A DNA stretch of 64,000 nucleotides from Chitinophagaceae bacterium (GTDB taxonomy: Bacteria > Bacteroidota > Bacteroidia > Chitinophagales > Chitinophagaceae), in the NCBI GenBank assembly GCA_023957125.1, contig JAMLHL010000011.1, positions 62,001-126,000 on the forward strand, read 5' to 3'. Of this stretch, positions 37,777-47,675 are shown piece after piece (within the stretch, counting starts at the first letter, position 1; every line of letters begins with the position of its first letter). Below the pieces are notes generated by a model. The model had not been told where the DNA came from and ran no database searches. It worked only from the letters and a program-made list of their open reading frames with translations. The translations under genes and the position numbers were made by a program.

Positions 37777-37817
37777 ATTGAACCGGGGGCTATTGACGTT
37801 TTTAATTTGAAGTCAGG

Positions 37818-38381
37818 CTAAAAATTATATCCCATACTGAAAAAAGCTTTATTTCCATAAGGCGAGCGTGATTCCTGCAGCACATCATATTGAATCATCA
37901 GCAGTAGTGCCCCGTTGCCGCCGGTGGGGATAACCGCTCCGCCACCCAGCAACAAAGAGGGTACAAACTGACCCTTTAGTTTATCAACCGGGTGGTTATC
38001 GGGATATTTTACGGAGCCCCAACTATAATTCATTTCCGGCTGCGCCTGCACCAGCAAATAGGAAACCGGGTAGATCCTGCCGAAAACATTCAGACCGGTA
38101 TAACCGTAACTGGTTCGGATATCGGTAAAATCCTTAAAACTGTAATAGTTCAGGTTCACTCCGGCTCCCGCTGCAAAATGATCGTTGAACCGGTACCCTG
38201 CCTGCGGCGAAACAATGACAGAGGTTGATCTGCTGCCAAGCCCTAATCCGAAATTACCGCCAAAAAATAATTTTGATTTGTCAAATCCTTTTTTCTCCGG
38301 CTGCTCCTGTCCCTCCTGGGCTGAAGCAGATTGCCATACCATCGCACCACATAAAAACAATAAAGTCAATATCCTTTTCAT
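37818..38381 (-). CDS. Outer-membrane beta-barrel protein
   Basis: 187 residues with signal peptide MKRILTLLFLCGAMVWQSASAQ. An eight-strand-like OmpA/OmpW-type barrel follows, with alternating hydrophobic strands (LFFGGNFGLGLGSRSTSVIVSPQAGYRF) and a C-terminal aromatic residue (AFFSMGYNF), the usual BAM signal. Its ATG overlaps the TGA of the preceding oxidase gene as ATGA, so the two are translationally coupled. A functional link with the oxidase is not obvious. Confidence 0.8.
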   Translation of the reverse strand: MKRILTLLFLCGAMVWQSASAQEGQEQPEKKGFDKSKLFFGGNFGLGLGSRSTSVIVSPQAGYRFNDHFAAGAGVNLNYYSFKDFTDIRTSYGYTGLNVFGRIYPVSYLLVQAQPEMNYSWGSVKYPDNHPVDKLKGQFVPSLLLGGGAVIPTGGNGALLLMIQYDVLQESRSPYGNKAFFSMGYNF

Positions 38382-39796
38382 GAGTCAAAAATTTTTCCGG
38401 TATTTAAAATGTTATTAGGATCAAATGCTTTCTTGATGTCCCTCATCAATTGGAAATGTTTTTCACTCATTACAATATCCATATAGCTTTTCTGCACCAG
38501 CCCAATCCCATGCTCTGCACTGATGGTTCCTCCCAGATCTTTCACCAATTCAAACAAAGACCGAAGAATTTTAACCATTTCCGGGTCAGCTCCACTGTTT
38601 TTAATTCCCTCTTTTCTGATACGGATATGTAAATTTCCATCACCTGCATGTCCATAGCAAACCGTGTCAAAGTTATACTGTTTTCCCAATGTCTTCACCC
38701 CTCTTATCAAAGCAGGCAAAGCAGCGCGGGGCACCACCGTATCTTCTTCAATCGTAAATCCGTTCAGCTTTACCACTTCAGCCACTTTTCGCCGTGCCTG
38801 CCATAATGCAGACTTTTGTTGTTCATCCTCTGCAAAATAAATCTCTCCGGCATCATACTTTGTTAAAAGTTCACTAATAGCCTCTATCTCGCTCATTAAT
38901 ATTTCCTTATGATTTCCATCCACCTCAATAATCAGTTGCGCCTCGGTTTCAGGAGAAAGGGGTACCGTCAGATCAGGCGTTGTCTTGCTTACGATCCGGA
39001 GGGCGTCTTCTTCCATCAGTTCTAAGGAACTGGGTGTAAATCCTGCACTGAAAATCGCGCTTACGGCTTCCCCTGCTTTTTCCAGTGTTGGAAAAGGTAC
39101 CAGCATCAACAAATCATACTTCGGCATTGAGAGCAGCTTCAACACAATTTTTGTTACAATACCCAGCGTGCCTTCACTGCCAACTATCAATTGGGTAAGA
39201 TTATATCCCGTGGCGTTTTTAAGCACGTTGGCACCCGTCCAAATGATACTGCCATCCGGTAATACCACTTCCAGATTGAGGACGTAATCCTTCACTACGC
39301 CGTATTTGAGCGCCCTGGGGCCGCCACTGTTTTCGGCAATATTACCACCTATGAAACAGGAGTCCCGGCTCGCCGGATCGGGCGGGTAAAACAACCCTTT
39401 TTCTTTCACAGCCTCCTGCAATACCCCGGTTATAACACCCGGCTCGGTGATTACCTGCAAATTCTGTTCATCAATTTGCAGAATACGATTCATTCTTTCC
39501 GTGGAAATCACTACACCACCTTTATATGGCAGAGCGCCTCCACTCAAACCGGTGCCGGCGCCTCTTGGTGTAACGGGGATCAGCTCCTTATTACAGATTT
39601 TTAATATTTCGGAAATCTCAACCGCTGTACGGGGCTTAATAACAATTTCAGGGAGATAAGACAGTTGTTCCGTTTCATCGTGTCCGTATTGATTTAACGT
39701 TTCCTCCTCGGTATAAACATGCGCCTCGCCGACAATCTCCCTAAAACGGTTAACATGGGTTTCGCCGACACAACGGACCTTCTTTTCATTCGTCAT
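38378..39796 (-). CDS. FAD-linked oxidase, glycolate/D-lactate dehydrogenase (GlcD) type
   Basis: 472 residues of the VAO/GlcD flavoprotein family. The FAD-binding PP-loop is PRGAGTGLSGGALP near residue 77. GSEGTLGIVTKIVLKL is near 207, and the C-terminal metal/substrate motifs are CYGHAGDGNLHIR and SAEHGIGLVQK. It oxidises a 2-hydroxy acid such as D-lactate or glycolate. A partner GlcE or FeS GlcF is absent, so a single-subunit D-lactate dehydrogenase role is more likely. Cytoplasmic. It ends in an ATGA overlap with the barrel gene. Confidence 0.88.
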   Translation of the reverse strand: MTNEKKVRCVGETHVNRFREIVGEAHVYTEEETLNQYGHDETEQLSYLPEIVIKPRTAVEISEILKICNKELIPVTPRGAGTGLSGGALPYKGGVVISTERMNRILQIDEQNLQVITEPGVITGVLQEAVKEKGLFYPPDPASRDSCFIGGNIAENSGGPRALKYGVVKDYVLNLEVVLPDGSIIWTGANVLKNATGYNLTQLIVGSEGTLGIVTKIVLKLLSMPKYDLLMLVPFPTLEKAGEAVSAIFSAGFTPSSLELMEEDALRIVSKTTPDLTVPLSPETEAQLIIEVDGNHKEILMSEIEAISELLTKYDAGEIYFAEDEQQKSALWQARRKVAEVVKLNGFTIEEDTVVPRAALPALIRGVKTLGKQYNFDTVCYGHAGDGNLHIRIRKEGIKNSGADPEMVKILRSLFELVKDLGGTISAEHGIGLVQKSYMDIVMSEKHFQLMRDIKKAFDPNNILNTGKIFDS

Positions 39797-39846
39797 AAAG
39801 GATCTTATTTTGTTGATTTTTGGATCAAATCTTCCGCCCGGAATAT

Positions 39847-41079
39847 TTAAATTCCGGCAAGACTTTTTTCTATAATATCCACGCTTTCTTTTATCTGCGC
39901 TTCGGTGATGATCAGCGGAGGGGCCAGCCTGATCTTATCGCCGTGCGTAGGCTTGGCCAACAAACCGTGATCTTTTAGTTCCAGACACAGGTTCCACGCC
40001 GCATCTGTATTTTTATGTTGTATTATAATTGCATTCAACAAACCCTTCCCGCGTATCGTTTGGATATAAGGGCTGTTTATTTTTTTTAAACCCGACCGGA
40101 ACAAGTCGCCCATCTTTTGCGCATTTTCCGCCATCTTCTCTTCTCTCAAAACAGATAGCGCTTCAATAGCGACACGGCAGGCTAACGGGTTTCCCCCATA
40201 CGTAGAGCCATGCTCGCCGGGTTGAATAGTGAGCATGATCTCATCATTCGCCAACACGGCGCTGACCGGCAGGGTACCCCCGCTCAATGCTTTTCCCAAA
40301 AGAAGCACGTCGGGCTTTACCCCTTCATGATCACAACACAATAGTTTCCCGGTACGGCACAGTCCGGTCTGAATCTCGTCCGCTACAAACAAGGCATTCT
40401 GTGCTTCGCAAAGTTGTTTTGCTTTTTTCAGATAACCGTCATCCGGCACCACCACACCGGCTTCTCCCTGGATGGGTTCCACCAAAAAGCCCGCAACGTC
40501 TTTATCTTCCAGGGCCAGCGCAAGGGATGACAAATCGTTGTAAGGAATGGTTTTAAAGCCAGGTAGAAAAGGTCCGAACTGCCGGGTTGAATGAAGATCC
40601 GTACTGAAAGAAATAACCCCCAGCGTACGCCCGTGAAAGTTATTGGCACAAACAATGATTTTCGCTTTGTTTTCCGGAATTCCTTTAACCGCGTAGCCCC
40701 ATCTTCTGCATAATTTAAGCGCTGTTTCCACTGCCTCCACACCGGTGTTCATGGGCAATACCTTATCATAATCAAAATAACCGGTGATAAACTTTTCATA
40801 TTCACCCAACACATCGTTGTAGAAAGCCCTGGAGGTAAGGGTAAGTCTTGACGCCTGTTCTACCAACGCGCGAACGATCCCCGGATGGCAATGTCCCTGG
40901 TTAACCGCGGAGTATGCGCTCAAAAAATCATAATAACGTTTGTTTTCCACATCCCACACGAATACACCCTCTCCCCGTTTGAGAACTACCGGAACCGGGT
41001 TATAATTATGGGCGCCGTATTTTTCCTCCAGTGTAATATAATAATTTGCCGTTTCATTGAAATTCATAGTCGCTGACAT
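39847..41079 (-). CDS. rocD: Ornithine aminotransferase
   Basis: 410-residue class III PLP aminotransferase that turns ornithine and 2-oxoglutarate into glutamate semialdehyde and glutamate. The PLP lysine is in [19 protein letters not shown]. The OAT-typical N-terminus [23 protein letters not shown] distinguishes it from acetylornithine transaminase. [23 protein letters not shown] is also characteristic. It is upstream of the GlcD-type gene by 50 bases on the same strand and may be co-transcribed. Confidence 0.92.
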   Translation of the reverse strand: MSATMNFNETANYYITLEEKYGAHNYNPVPVVLKRGEGVFVWDVENKRYYDFLSAYSAVNQGHCHPGIVRALVEQASRLTLTSRAFYNDVLGEYEKFITGYFDYDKVLPMNTGVEAVETALKLCRRWGYAVKGIPENKAKIIVCANNFHGRTLGVISFSTDLHSTRQFGPFLPGFKTIPYNDLSSLALALEDKDVAGFLVEPIQGEAGVVVPDDGYLKKAKQLCEAQNALFVADEIQTGLCRTGKLLCCDHEGVKPDVLLLGKALSGGTLPVSAVLANDEIMLTIQPGEHGSTYGGNPLACRVAIEALSVLREEKMAENAQKMGDLFRSGLKKINSPYIQTIRGKGLLNAIIIQHKNTDAAWNLCLELKDHGLLAKPTHGDKIRLAPPLIITEAQIKESVDIIEKSLAGI

Positions 41080-41518
41080 GATCCTTGCCGTTTAGAAATT
41101 TTGAAATCCTGCAGAATAACGGGAGATATATGATATACCTTTTCCTCTCGGTTTTTATCTATGAAAATTAACCACGCCTACCGGTGATCAAGGAAGTCGA
41201 GATTACGATCAAGAAAGGACAATATGTGCGGACCGATAGAGATAAAAATGAAATTATGACGCAATATACAATTTATTGGGTACATCTGAAATTGCGGATG
41301 CATTTAAAATGGTCGCCGGTTGGTGAACACAAAAGACAGTGTCCACCGCCCACATAAATCAGGGGCTACAATTATACAATACACAACCTGTTGGCGTTAA
41401 AAATTATCTTTTGTTTATTTTTTCGGATTACTACTCCCAGGCTATACTTCTTTATATCCATGAAGTGGAATATCCTGCCCGAAACAAATATATTTACATT
41501 TTATTTCAACCCTTTTTT
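41080..41518. other. 439-base divergent spacer, no gene recognised
   Basis: AT-rich spacer between rocD and the TonB-plug gene. An open stretch translating to EVEITIKKGQYVRTDRDKNE (from about 41198) has no start codon or family match and is probably decayed coding DNA. No clear promoter consensus was found. Confidence 0.4.
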
Positions 41519-43579
41519 ATGAAACCGTTGCTGACGATTTTCGCCTCCCTGTTGCTTATACAAGCGGTCTCAGCCCAATCCGATTCCGGTTATTACGATA
41601 TTGGCAGGATGCAACTCAAAAAAGAATTCACCCAGGTTACCATTATTGAAGCGGCTGACCTCGCCCGGATACCGTTTTTAAGTGTCAGCGATGTGATCCG
41701 GAGCCGGGCCAACGGTGCGCTCACTCAAAAAGACCAGATGGTATATGTAGTGGATGGCATTACCGTTACCGATATTGATGCTTACAATATACAAGATATC
41801 GGGGATATTACTATTATTCGGAATGCCCTCGCTAATCAGAACGGCGCAGGCAACCTACAGTTGCTGGCGCTGGTAAGAACAAAACAATGGAAAGAAGGAG
41901 CCAAACACATCATGTTTTCGGCGATGGGCGCTGCGCTGCACCGTAAAGTGGTTACAAAGATATCCGGGCACAACCAGCAAACTGAGCATGTTTTTTCCGG
42001 AAATTTTCAGCAATATGCCCTCACGTTGCGGGGCGGTAATCAACAAATCAGTTACGGCGGATCAATAAGTTTCGTTCATGACGCGTTGCCACGCGGGAAT
42101 AATAAAGATTCGCTCTATGACAAAAAAATACCGGGCATTGACCGCATAAAGCTCAATCTGTGGGCAAAGTTTGTCCTAAACAAAAACAATGTATTGTCCG
42201 GTCACTTCAACTATGTTCCGCAGGTGGAAGCAAGCCACAGACGCGAAACAGATATCTATCAGTACACGGATGATATAATAAAAGACCGCGAATATTGGGT
42301 CAATCCCTATATCAGCCTGGAAACCAGGATACCGGACTTTCTCTTCAACAGGTTCACATTGAGTTATGTCAACGGCAGGATATTGGATAGTACTAACATC
42401 CGGACGGAAAGGGACGATCTGCGCATCCGCAACAACCGGTCGAAAGACAGCACCAGAGCCGAGGTTATTCAGTTCAATGATAACCTGGCATTCGTCAGAA
42501 AAGCAGGGAACTGGCAGATAGAGCCCTCTTTAAATATCAATTTCCAAAAGGCATTTTACCGGAGGGCCGAGGCTGCGGAAGACTATTGGGAAAACCCCTT
42601 CGTTTACCATTCATACAGTTATTCAATATCATCGAGATTAGGTCAAACGCTGACCGCTACGCCATCCCTTGCCGTATCGTACGGCTCTTTTTTTCTGCTT
42701 CAGGGCGGTGTTTTGCTGGATGGCTCTAAATTTATTGAATCGGGCTATCAAAATACCAGGTCTTATCCCTTTTTAAACGGAGCCGTTAACCTGGCGGGAC
42801 TCTTAAAGCAGGGAGCGTCTTTCGACTGGAAAATATCCGGATCCTACTCCGAGCGCTTTTCGGGATTAGACGGGATATTCCAGGTCAGCGATTTCAATCA
42901 CAGCCTTGTTTTGCCTAAAGCGCTCGTCCCCGATCCATACTCACTCGGAGTGCCGTCCACCATCCCGCCCGAAAATACCTTCGCCACCCAATGGCAGGTG
43001 GGGACCAGCATCTCTATCCTAAAAGAGCGGATCAGGATCAATTACAATTACCTTCAAGTGGAGGAAAGGCAGCTTATCAGGGTGTCCCTGCCTCCTACCG
43101 TTCCGATGCCGGATCGGATTGCATGGGGGAAATACCAGAGAAAACAGCAGCATTTAAGCATTGAAGGGGATATTGTTCAAACCGAAACCCTTACTCTAAA
43201 CTCGGGATTATCTGTGAACGTTCTAATAGATTCGTCTGCGTATGAAGGATTCCCTCCATCCAGTCTCCTGGTTTTTACGGATCGTCCCTTAACCGGTGGA
43301 TGGTTTAACCATGTCCGTTATAAAAAATTCTCTGCGGGGGTGGATCTGGTTTTTTTGTTAAATCATGATGAAAGAAGCTTAGGAAGCATGGGGGAATTGT
43401 TGGTAAAAAAATACAACACCCTCCAGTTATCCAGCCTGTTTTTCGCTTACCATGTGAGTAGCCGGCGTTTTGACGGGGAACTGTTCGTCAGCAGCCGGAA
43501 TCTTATTGATTCGGCCATCTACCCGGTATCGCCCGATAATAAGAAGTACTTTGGCGGAGGGTTCAAAGTATCGCTGTAG
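41519..43579 (+). CDS. TonB-dependent receptor-like outer-membrane protein
   Basis: 686 residues from ATG 41519, chosen because it begins a signal peptide (MKPLLTIFASLLLIQAVSAQ). The 60 codons upstream in frame are non-coding in style. A plug-like domain (about 35-105: VSDVIRSRANGALTQ, VVDGITVTDID) is followed by a long run of amphipathic strands ending in a barrel closure (YFGGGFKVSL). No carboxypeptidase-like N-terminal domain and no clear TonB box are present, and no SusD partner is adjacent. It is small for this family. Substrate unknown. Confidence 0.75.
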   Translation: MKPLLTIFASLLLIQAVSAQSDSGYYDIGRMQLKKEFTQVTIIEAADLARIPFLSVSDVIRSRANGALTQKDQMVYVVDGITVTDIDAYNIQDIGDITIIRNALANQNGAGNLQLLALVRTKQWKEGAKHIMFSAMGAALHRKVVTKISGHNQQTEHVFSGNFQQYALTLRGGNQQISYGGSISFVHDALPRGNNKDSLYDKKIPGIDRIKLNLWAKFVLNKNNVLSGHFNYVPQVEASHRRETDIYQYTDDIIKDREYWVNPYISLETRIPDFLFNRFTLSYVNGRILDSTNIRTERDDLRIRNNRSKDSTRAEVIQFNDNLAFVRKAGNWQIEPSLNINFQKAFYRRAEAAEDYWENPFVYHSYSYSISSRLGQTLTATPSLAVSYGSFFLLQGGVLLDGSKFIESGYQNTRSYPFLNGAVNLAGLLKQGASFDWKISGSYSERFSGLDGIFQVSDFNHSLVLPKALVPDPYSLGVPSTIPPENTFATQWQVGTSISILKERIRINYNYLQVEERQLIRVSLPPTVPMPDRIAWGKYQRKQQHLSIEGDIVQTETLTLNSGLSVNVLIDSSAYEGFPPSSLLVFTDRPLTGGWFNHVRYKKFSAGVDLVFLLNHDERSLGSMGELLVKKYNTLQLSSLFFAYHVSSRRFDGELFVSSRNLIDSAIYPVSPDNKKYFGGGFKVSL

Positions 43580-43623
43580 GCAGTCTCCCTACCTCCATCA
43601 GAACAGGTTACCTTCGATTTTTT

Positions 43624-43662
43624 TAAAATATGCATTGCGGCAGTATCCCAATGCATATTTTA
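43624..43662. terminator. Perfect 14-bp inverted repeat after the TonB-plug gene
   Basis: TAAAATATGCATTG, an 11-base loop, then CAATGCATATTTTA, all 14 positions paired. It lies 44 bases after the stop of the plug gene and 56 before the aldolase ATG. It can act as a terminator ending in T-rich sequence, or as an operator for the second iol operon. Confidence 0.6.
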
Positions 43663-43718
43663 CATAATTTTAAGCCCGTTTAAATAATGTGGCAAAAACA
43701 AAAAGCTTAAACTGAATC

Positions 43719-44675
43719 GTGTTACTTACAACCAAAGAACTATTCACAAAATGCTATGGAAGATATGCCATCCCGGCGGTGAATGTTTTTTTTATGGAGG
43801 AGATCCATGGCCTTTTCTCCGCAGCTCAGGCAGCTGATGCCCCATTCATCGTTCAGACTACGCCGTTTGCCCGTGATTATGCGAAAGCGGACATGTTGCT
43901 GGCTATGATTGGCGCCGCAGCGCGTATATATCCCCGAACCGTATATGCCGTCCATCTTGATCATGGATATGAAGCCCATATCCTGGATGCTATTGAGAGC
44001 GGTGGATATACATCCGTGATGATAGATGCTTCTCACGACGATTTTGATAAGAATGTGGAGCGAACCAAAGCCGTGGTAGAAAAAGCCCATGCCAAAAAGA
44101 TCAGCGTGGAGGCTGAGTTGGGCGTATTGGGAGGGGTGGAAGATAATCTCACTGTTGAAGAAAGTCATTCCTTTTATACCAACCCGCAGGATGTTGAAAA
44201 ATTTGTCCATGCCACCCATTGCGACAGCCTGGCTATTGCCGTAGGCACCAGCCACGGCGCCTATAAGTTTTCCGGGAAACAGGGATTACAATTTGATATC
44301 CTTAAAGAAATCCGGGAGCGGTTGCCCGGTTTCCCGCTGGTATTACACGGCGGGTCCAACGTTGATGTGAAAGTAGTCGGAAGGATCAATGCAGCCGGGG
44401 GAAAATTGAAATCCGATGCGAGAGGCGTTCAGGACGAAGAATTAAAAGAAGCTATTAAATTTGGTATCTGCAAGGTGAATATTGCCACCGACACCCGGCT
44501 TTTGTGGACGATGGTAAACCGGGAGTTTTTCCGGGATCACCCCGAAGAGTTCGCTCCTACCTCACCCGGGAAGATCTTTATGGAAACATACAAGGCATTT
44601 ATGCTGAAGAAATTTGAATTGTTGGGAGCAACAGGGAGAAGTGGGGAGTTTGAGAGTTTGAGAGTTAGAGATTAG
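43719..44675 (+). CDS. iolJ: Class II aldolase, probable 6-phospho-5-dehydro-2-deoxygluconate aldolase
   Basis: 318-residue zinc-dependent fructose-bisphosphate-aldolase family enzyme. Zinc and catalytic motifs are YAVHLDHGYEAH (near 76), SVEAELGVLGG (near 129), GTSHGAYK (near 182) and LVLHGGSN (near 208). By family and its place before iolD and iolE it should split 2-deoxy-5-keto-gluconate 6-phosphate to DHAP and malonic semialdehyde. A glycolytic or tagatose aldolase is possible by sequence alone. The last residues (GEFESLRVRD) are encoded by a low-complexity GAGTTTGAGA repeat. Confidence 0.82.
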   Translation: MLLTTKELFTKCYGRYAIPAVNVFFMEEIHGLFSAAQAADAPFIVQTTPFARDYAKADMLLAMIGAAARIYPRTVYAVHLDHGYEAHILDAIESGGYTSVMIDASHDDFDKNVERTKAVVEKAHAKKISVEAELGVLGGVEDNLTVEESHSFYTNPQDVEKFVHATHCDSLAIAVGTSHGAYKFSGKQGLQFDILKEIRERLPGFPLVLHGGSNVDVKVVGRINAAGGKLKSDARGVQDEELKEAIKFGICKVNIATDTRLLWTMVNREFFRDHPEEFAPTSPGKIFMETYKAFMLKKFELLGATGRSGEFESLRVRD

Positions 44676-44746
44676 ACGTTAGACGTTTGGCGTTTTTTTG
44701 TTTACGATGACGGATCACAGGTTTAAAATAAAAAACAGTTTTTTAA

Positions 44747-46609
44747 ATGAATAAAAGATTAACCGTTGCGCAGGCAACAATCGCATTTCTAAAAAATCAA
44801 TACGTGGAACGCGATGGCGTTGAACAACGTTTCTTTGCAGGCTGCTTTGGAATATTCGGACACGGAAACGTAGCCGGGTTGGGCCAGGCTTTGCAGGAAA
44901 ACCCAGATTTCCGGTATTATCAGAGCCGCAATGAACAGGCCATGGTGCATACCGCCGTAGGCTATGCGAAAACGAAAAACCGGCTGAGTACTTTTGCCTG
45001 CACCACTTCCATTGGTCCCGGCGCCACTAATATGCTTACGGGAGCAGCTATGGCCACCATCAACCGGCTGCCGGTGTTGTTGCTGCCCGGGGATATTTTT
45101 GCCACCCGCCAGCCGGCGCCGGTATTGCAGCAACTGGAAAGCGCTGCTACCCAGGATATATCGGTAAACGATTGTTTCAAACCGGTATCCAAATACTGGG
45201 ACAGGATCAACCGGCCGGAGCAGCTTATTTATGCTTTACCGGAAGTAATGCGGGTACTCACATCGCCGGCGGAAACCGGAGCCGTTACTTTATCTATGCC
45301 CCAGGACGTACAAACCCACGCTTATGATTTTCCGGCTTCAATGTTTGAAAAAAGAGTCTGGCATATTCCCCGCCAGCGGCCGGACAGTACTCTTTTAAAG
45401 AAGGCGGTGGAATGGATCACCCAGGCTAAAAAACCCGTTATCGTATCCGGTGGCGGCACGATTTACAGCGATGCCTGCGACGCCCTGCACCGGTTTGCAA
45501 GCCAAACCGGCATCCCCGTGGGGGAAACCTTTGCCGGAAAAGGATCGGTACAATACGACGCCCCCTACTGCCTGGGCGGCTTAGGCGCTACCGGTACCCG
45601 TCATGCCATTGAAATTGCCAACGAAGCCGACCTGGTAATTGGAATCGGAACCCGCTACAGCGATTTTACCACGGCTTCCAAATCAATTTTTAAGAATCCC
45701 GGTGTTAGATTCGTCAATATTAATGTCAGTGAATTTGATGCATATAAGCACCACGCCCTGCCGCTGACCGGGGATGCAAAGGTAACCCTCGAAGAACTCC
45801 TTGCTGCATTGGGGGCTTATACCGTAGATGATCAATACCGGCAACGGGTAGCCGAAATGAATAAAGCCTGGGATGAGGAAGTAAATCAGATTTATGCCGA
45901 AGGGAACGGAACCGTACCTCCAATAGACCAGGCCGTAGTTATAGGAACGCTCAACAGCTTTATGGACAGGGAGGATATCATGATCAATGCCTCGGGCAGC
46001 GCCCCGGGCGATCTTCACAAATTATGGAGAGCCACAGGCCCGCATAATTTTCACCACGAATACGGCTACTCCACCATGGGCTACGAGATTGCTGCCGGGT
46101 TGGGGGCAAAAATGGCCGCACCGGAGCGCCAGGTGTATGTGATATGCGGCGATGGGGGATACCTGATGAACAACCATGAAATTGTTACGGCGGTACAGGA
46201 AGGCGTTCATTTTACGGTTTTACTGCTCAACAACAACGGGTATGCGAGCATCGGCGGCTTATCGGAAAGCATCGGCAGCGATCGTTTTGGCACCCGCTAC
46301 CGCTACCGGGAAGACCAAAGCGGGCAATTGAGCGGCGATTTTTTACCCGTTGACCTGGCAAAAAACGCAGAAAGCCTGGGCGCTGCAGTAATAAAGGCCA
46401 CGGATGCAGCATCACTGAAAAAAGCATTGGCTGAAGCAAAGCAACAGCAACGGGTAACCGTAGTCTATATCGAAACCGATTTACAACGTTCCGTAAAAGG
46501 ATACAATGCCTGGTGGGAAGTGCCGGTTGCGGAAATATCCACTTCCGCTTCCGTCCAAAAAGCCTACGCAGCCTATAAAGAAAACAAAAAACAACAACGC
46601 ATATATTGA
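44747..46609 (+). CDS. iolD: 3D-(3,5/4)-trihydroxycyclohexane-1,2-dione hydrolase
   Basis: 620-residue thiamine-diphosphate enzyme that opens the ring of the diketo-inositol intermediate to 5-deoxy-glucuronate. N-terminal ThDP glutamate is in YYQSRNEQAMVHTAVGYA (about 64-81). A central domain has ISGGGT-like PVIVSGGGTIYSD. The C-terminal ThDP/Mg motif starts at GDGGYLMNNHEIVTAVQEG. The typical IolD N-terminus (LTVAQATIAFLKNQYVERDG) separates it from acetolactate synthases. Spacing to iolE is 4 bases, so translation is coupled. Confidence 0.93.
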   Translation: MNKRLTVAQATIAFLKNQYVERDGVEQRFFAGCFGIFGHGNVAGLGQALQENPDFRYYQSRNEQAMVHTAVGYAKTKNRLSTFACTTSIGPGATNMLTGAAMATINRLPVLLLPGDIFATRQPAPVLQQLESAATQDISVNDCFKPVSKYWDRINRPEQLIYALPEVMRVLTSPAETGAVTLSMPQDVQTHAYDFPASMFEKRVWHIPRQRPDSTLLKKAVEWITQAKKPVIVSGGGTIYSDACDALHRFASQTGIPVGETFAGKGSVQYDAPYCLGGLGATGTRHAIEIANEADLVIGIGTRYSDFTTASKSIFKNPGVRFVNINVSEFDAYKHHALPLTGDAKVTLEELLAALGAYTVDDQYRQRVAEMNKAWDEEVNQIYAEGNGTVPPIDQAVVIGTLNSFMDREDIMINASGSAPGDLHKLWRATGPHNFHHEYGYSTMGYEIAAGLGAKMAAPERQVYVICGDGGYLMNNHEIVTAVQEGVHFTVLLLNNNGYASIGGLSESIGSDRFGTRYRYREDQSGQLSGDFLPVDLAKNAESLGAAVIKATDAASLKKALAEAKQQQRVTVVYIETDLQRSVKGYNAWWEVPVAEISTSASVQKAYAAYKENKKQQRIY

Positions 46610-46613
46610 TCCC

Positions 46614-47516
46614 ATGAATTTCGAGAATATATACTTAGGGATAGCCCCCATTAACTGGACCAACGATGATATGCCCGAATTGGGCGCCGAAAATACTTTT
46701 GAACAATGCATCAGTGAAATGGCACTGGCAGGTTTCACCGGCTGCGAGGTAGGCAATAAGTTTCCCCGCGATATCGCGGTGCTCAAAAAGGCATTGGCTT
46801 TAAGAGGATTACAGATATGTAACCAATGGAACAGTTATGAACTGACAACGCAGTCCCTGGAAGACAATAAAAAAAGTTTTACCGCTTTGCTGGATTTCCT
46901 GGAAGCGATGGATGCAAAAGTGATCGGCGGCGGCGAAACCGGTAATAGCTGTCAGGGTAAGAAAGAGGTTCCTGTATTTGAAGGCAAAGGCATGCTGCAT
47001 ACCGCAGACGAATGGAAGCGGTTTACTTACGGGCTGAACGAGCTCGGGAAAATTGCCTGCGACAGGGGGATGAAACTGGCTTTTCATCATCACATGGGCA
47101 CCTGCATTCAAAGCGTTGCAGAAACAGAGCGGATGCTGGACGCCACCCAACCTGAAAATGTGTACCTGAATTACGACTGCGGTCATTTTTATTTTGCAGG
47201 GGAAGACCCGGTAGCGGCCCTTGAGAAATTCCTGCCGCGTACCGCACATATCCATCTCAAAGATATCCGGCCCCGTATCCTGCAGCAGGTAAAAGAGGAC
47301 CGGATGAGCTTCCTCGACGCGGTCAGAGCGGGCGTCTTTACCGTTCCCGGCGATAGAGACGGCTGTATCAACTTCGAAGCGTTGTTTGATATCATAAAGA
47401 AAAGTGGTTATAAAGGATGGATGGTAGTGGAAGCCGAGCAGGATCCGGCAAAAGCCAATCCGTTGGAATACGCGCTGATAGCAAGGAATTTTATCAAGGA
47501 TAAAACGGGGCTGTGA
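46614..47516 (+). CDS. iolE: Myo-inosose-2 dehydratase
   Basis: 300 residues from ATG 46614, four bases after the iolD stop. A longer frame from 46506 would overlap iolD by about 100 bases and begins before the conserved LGIAPINWTNDDMPELG. It is a xylose-isomerase-like TIM barrel. KLAFHHHMGT near 158 and NYDCGHFYFAGEDP near 185 match the metal site of IolE, which dehydrates scyllo-inosose. TVPGDRDGCINF near the C-terminus is also typical. Last gene of the second iol operon. Confidence 0.92.
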   Translation: MNFENIYLGIAPINWTNDDMPELGAENTFEQCISEMALAGFTGCEVGNKFPRDIAVLKKALALRGLQICNQWNSYELTTQSLEDNKKSFTALLDFLEAMDAKVIGGGETGNSCQGKKEVPVFEGKGMLHTADEWKRFTYGLNELGKIACDRGMKLAFHHHMGTCIQSVAETERMLDATQPENVYLNYDCGHFYFAGEDPVAALEKFLPRTAHIHLKDIRPRILQQVKEDRMSFLDAVRAGVFTVPGDRDGCINFEALFDIIKKSGYKGWMVVEAEQDPAKANPLEYALIARNFIKDKTGL

Positions 47517-47529
47517 CGCAATAGAATCA

Positions 47530-47608
47530 ACCTTCCGGGTTGCGGGGTTCAGAAACCGGGACGCAGTCCCGGAAGAACATATTAAATCCGAAGCTGGAAA
47601 CTTCGGAT
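47530..47608 (+). repeat. REP-like hairpin pair (GAAGAACATA core), copy A
   Basis: First hairpin CCGGGAC-GCA-GTCCCGG (47556-47572), then core GAAGAACATA (47572-47581), then second hairpin ATCCGAAG-CTGGAAA-CTTCGGAT (47586-47608). The same architecture and core occur on both sides of the RAYT gene at 61.7-62.5 kb. It lies after iolE, where such structures can stabilise the 3' end of the transcript. Confidence 0.75.
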
Positions 47609-47675
47609 AGCGATAGTTAATCAAAACCTTGTTATCTTTAACCAGCGTTACTTCACTCACATCAATAAACTTCGT

